A stretch of DNA of 5,722 nucleotides, taken from assembly GCA_005883905.1 (NCBI GenBank), contig VAYD01000130.1, forward strand, positions 2,446 to 8,167, read 5' to 3'. Position numbers and translations under genes: made by a program. The notes below the pieces were generated by a model. That model saw only the letters and a program-made list of their open reading frames with translations, had not been told where the DNA came from and searched no databases. Position 1 is the first letter of the stretch. Each line of letters starts with the position of its first letter. Of this stretch, positions 5,549 through 5,722 are shown one piece after another. This DNA comes from Actinomycetota bacterium (GTDB lineage Bacteria > Actinomycetota > Thermoleophilia > Solirubrobacterales > Solirubrobacteraceae).

Positions 5549-5722
5549 TCAGCCCGCCGCGATCCGCCGCTCGGCGGCGGAGATCCGGATGTCGTTGATG
5601 CTCGCGTCGCGCCGGCGCATGAGGCCGGTCACGTCATCGAACTCCCAGTGCTCGTTGCCGTGGCTGCGCCACCACGCACCGTCCTCGGTCCGGCACGCGT
5701 ACTCGAATCGGACCGAGATGCG
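5549..5722 (-). CDS. DUF1348 / NTF2-like family protein, C-terminal part
   Basis: The 57 residues before TGA 5551-5549 belong to the DUF1348 family, small SnoaL/NTF2-fold proteins of unknown function. The visible run RISVRFEYACRTEDGAWW, then HGNEHWEFDD, GLMRRRDASINDIRI and a short tail ERRIAAG matches the family ending that I know as roughly RSYGNENWEFDE followed by GLMRRR-ASINDLPI. The N-terminal part lies beyond base 5722. It is the upstream neighbour of the MOSC gene on the same strand with a 5-base gap. The frame is intact to the edge. Confidence 0.8.
   Translation of the reverse strand, partial: RISVRFEYACRTEDGAWWRSHGNEHWEFDDVTGLMRRRDASINDIRISAAERRIAAG

Noticed and set aside
1..5722. 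CRISPR array, insertion sequence ends, rRNA or riboswitch
   Set aside because: No regularly spaced repeats, no transposase motif with terminal inverted repeats, and no rRNA or riboswitch-like conserved stretch was recognised.

Overview
The window is very GC-rich DNA from what looks like a high-GC actinobacterium. A member of Thermoleophilia/Solirubrobacterales would fit, but that is an impression from protein style, GC content, GTG starts and 4-base GTGA gene overlaps, not a demonstrated placement. There are two functional blocks separated by a scar left by a mobile element.

Left block (1-3595): a divergent signalling/export locus. A minus-strand operon starts at 1540 and reads leftward: a small lipoprotein, then an ABC ATPase (MacB/LolD type), then a second ABC ATPase that runs off the window. 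The genes are joined by GTGA overlaps. The first ATPase is broken: about 28 bases are missing between its ABC signature and Walker B, which shifts the frame. A plus-strand operon starts at 1641: an OmpR/PhoB-family response regulator and a HAMP-type sensor histidine kinase, also joined by GTGA. The 100-bp gap between the operons holds a tandem heptamer repeat (AGGTCAA, 11-bp period) almost exactly at its midpoint. TACGGT boxes lie 6-7 bp from each start codon, suggesting two leaderless promoters sharing one operator. The simplest reading is that the two-component system controls itself and the lipoprotein/ABC transporter.

Middle block (3596-4862): a scar. The N-terminal part of a GT4-like glycosyltransferase stops where the family would continue and is joined, in another frame, to the catalytic C-terminus of a tyrosine recombinase. 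Next come a strong 11-bp hairpin and, on the minus strand, the 3' half of a tRNA-Val(CAC), cut in the anticodon stem-loop. This is a typical attachment site for a tRNA-targeting integrase. Ten-base-period direct repeats on both sides of that half-tRNA resemble integrase arm sites. About 360 bp to the right have no recognisable gene.

Right block (4863-5722): a minus-strand pair of ordinary metabolic genes. One is the C-terminus of a DUF1348/NTF2-like protein (cut by the window end). Five bases downstream is a complete MOSC-domain protein with an mARC-like cysteine motif.

Nothing here is a demonstrably new system. The points most worth checking are the symmetrical divergent control region, the broken ATPase, and the glycosyltransferase/integrase/half-tRNA junction.
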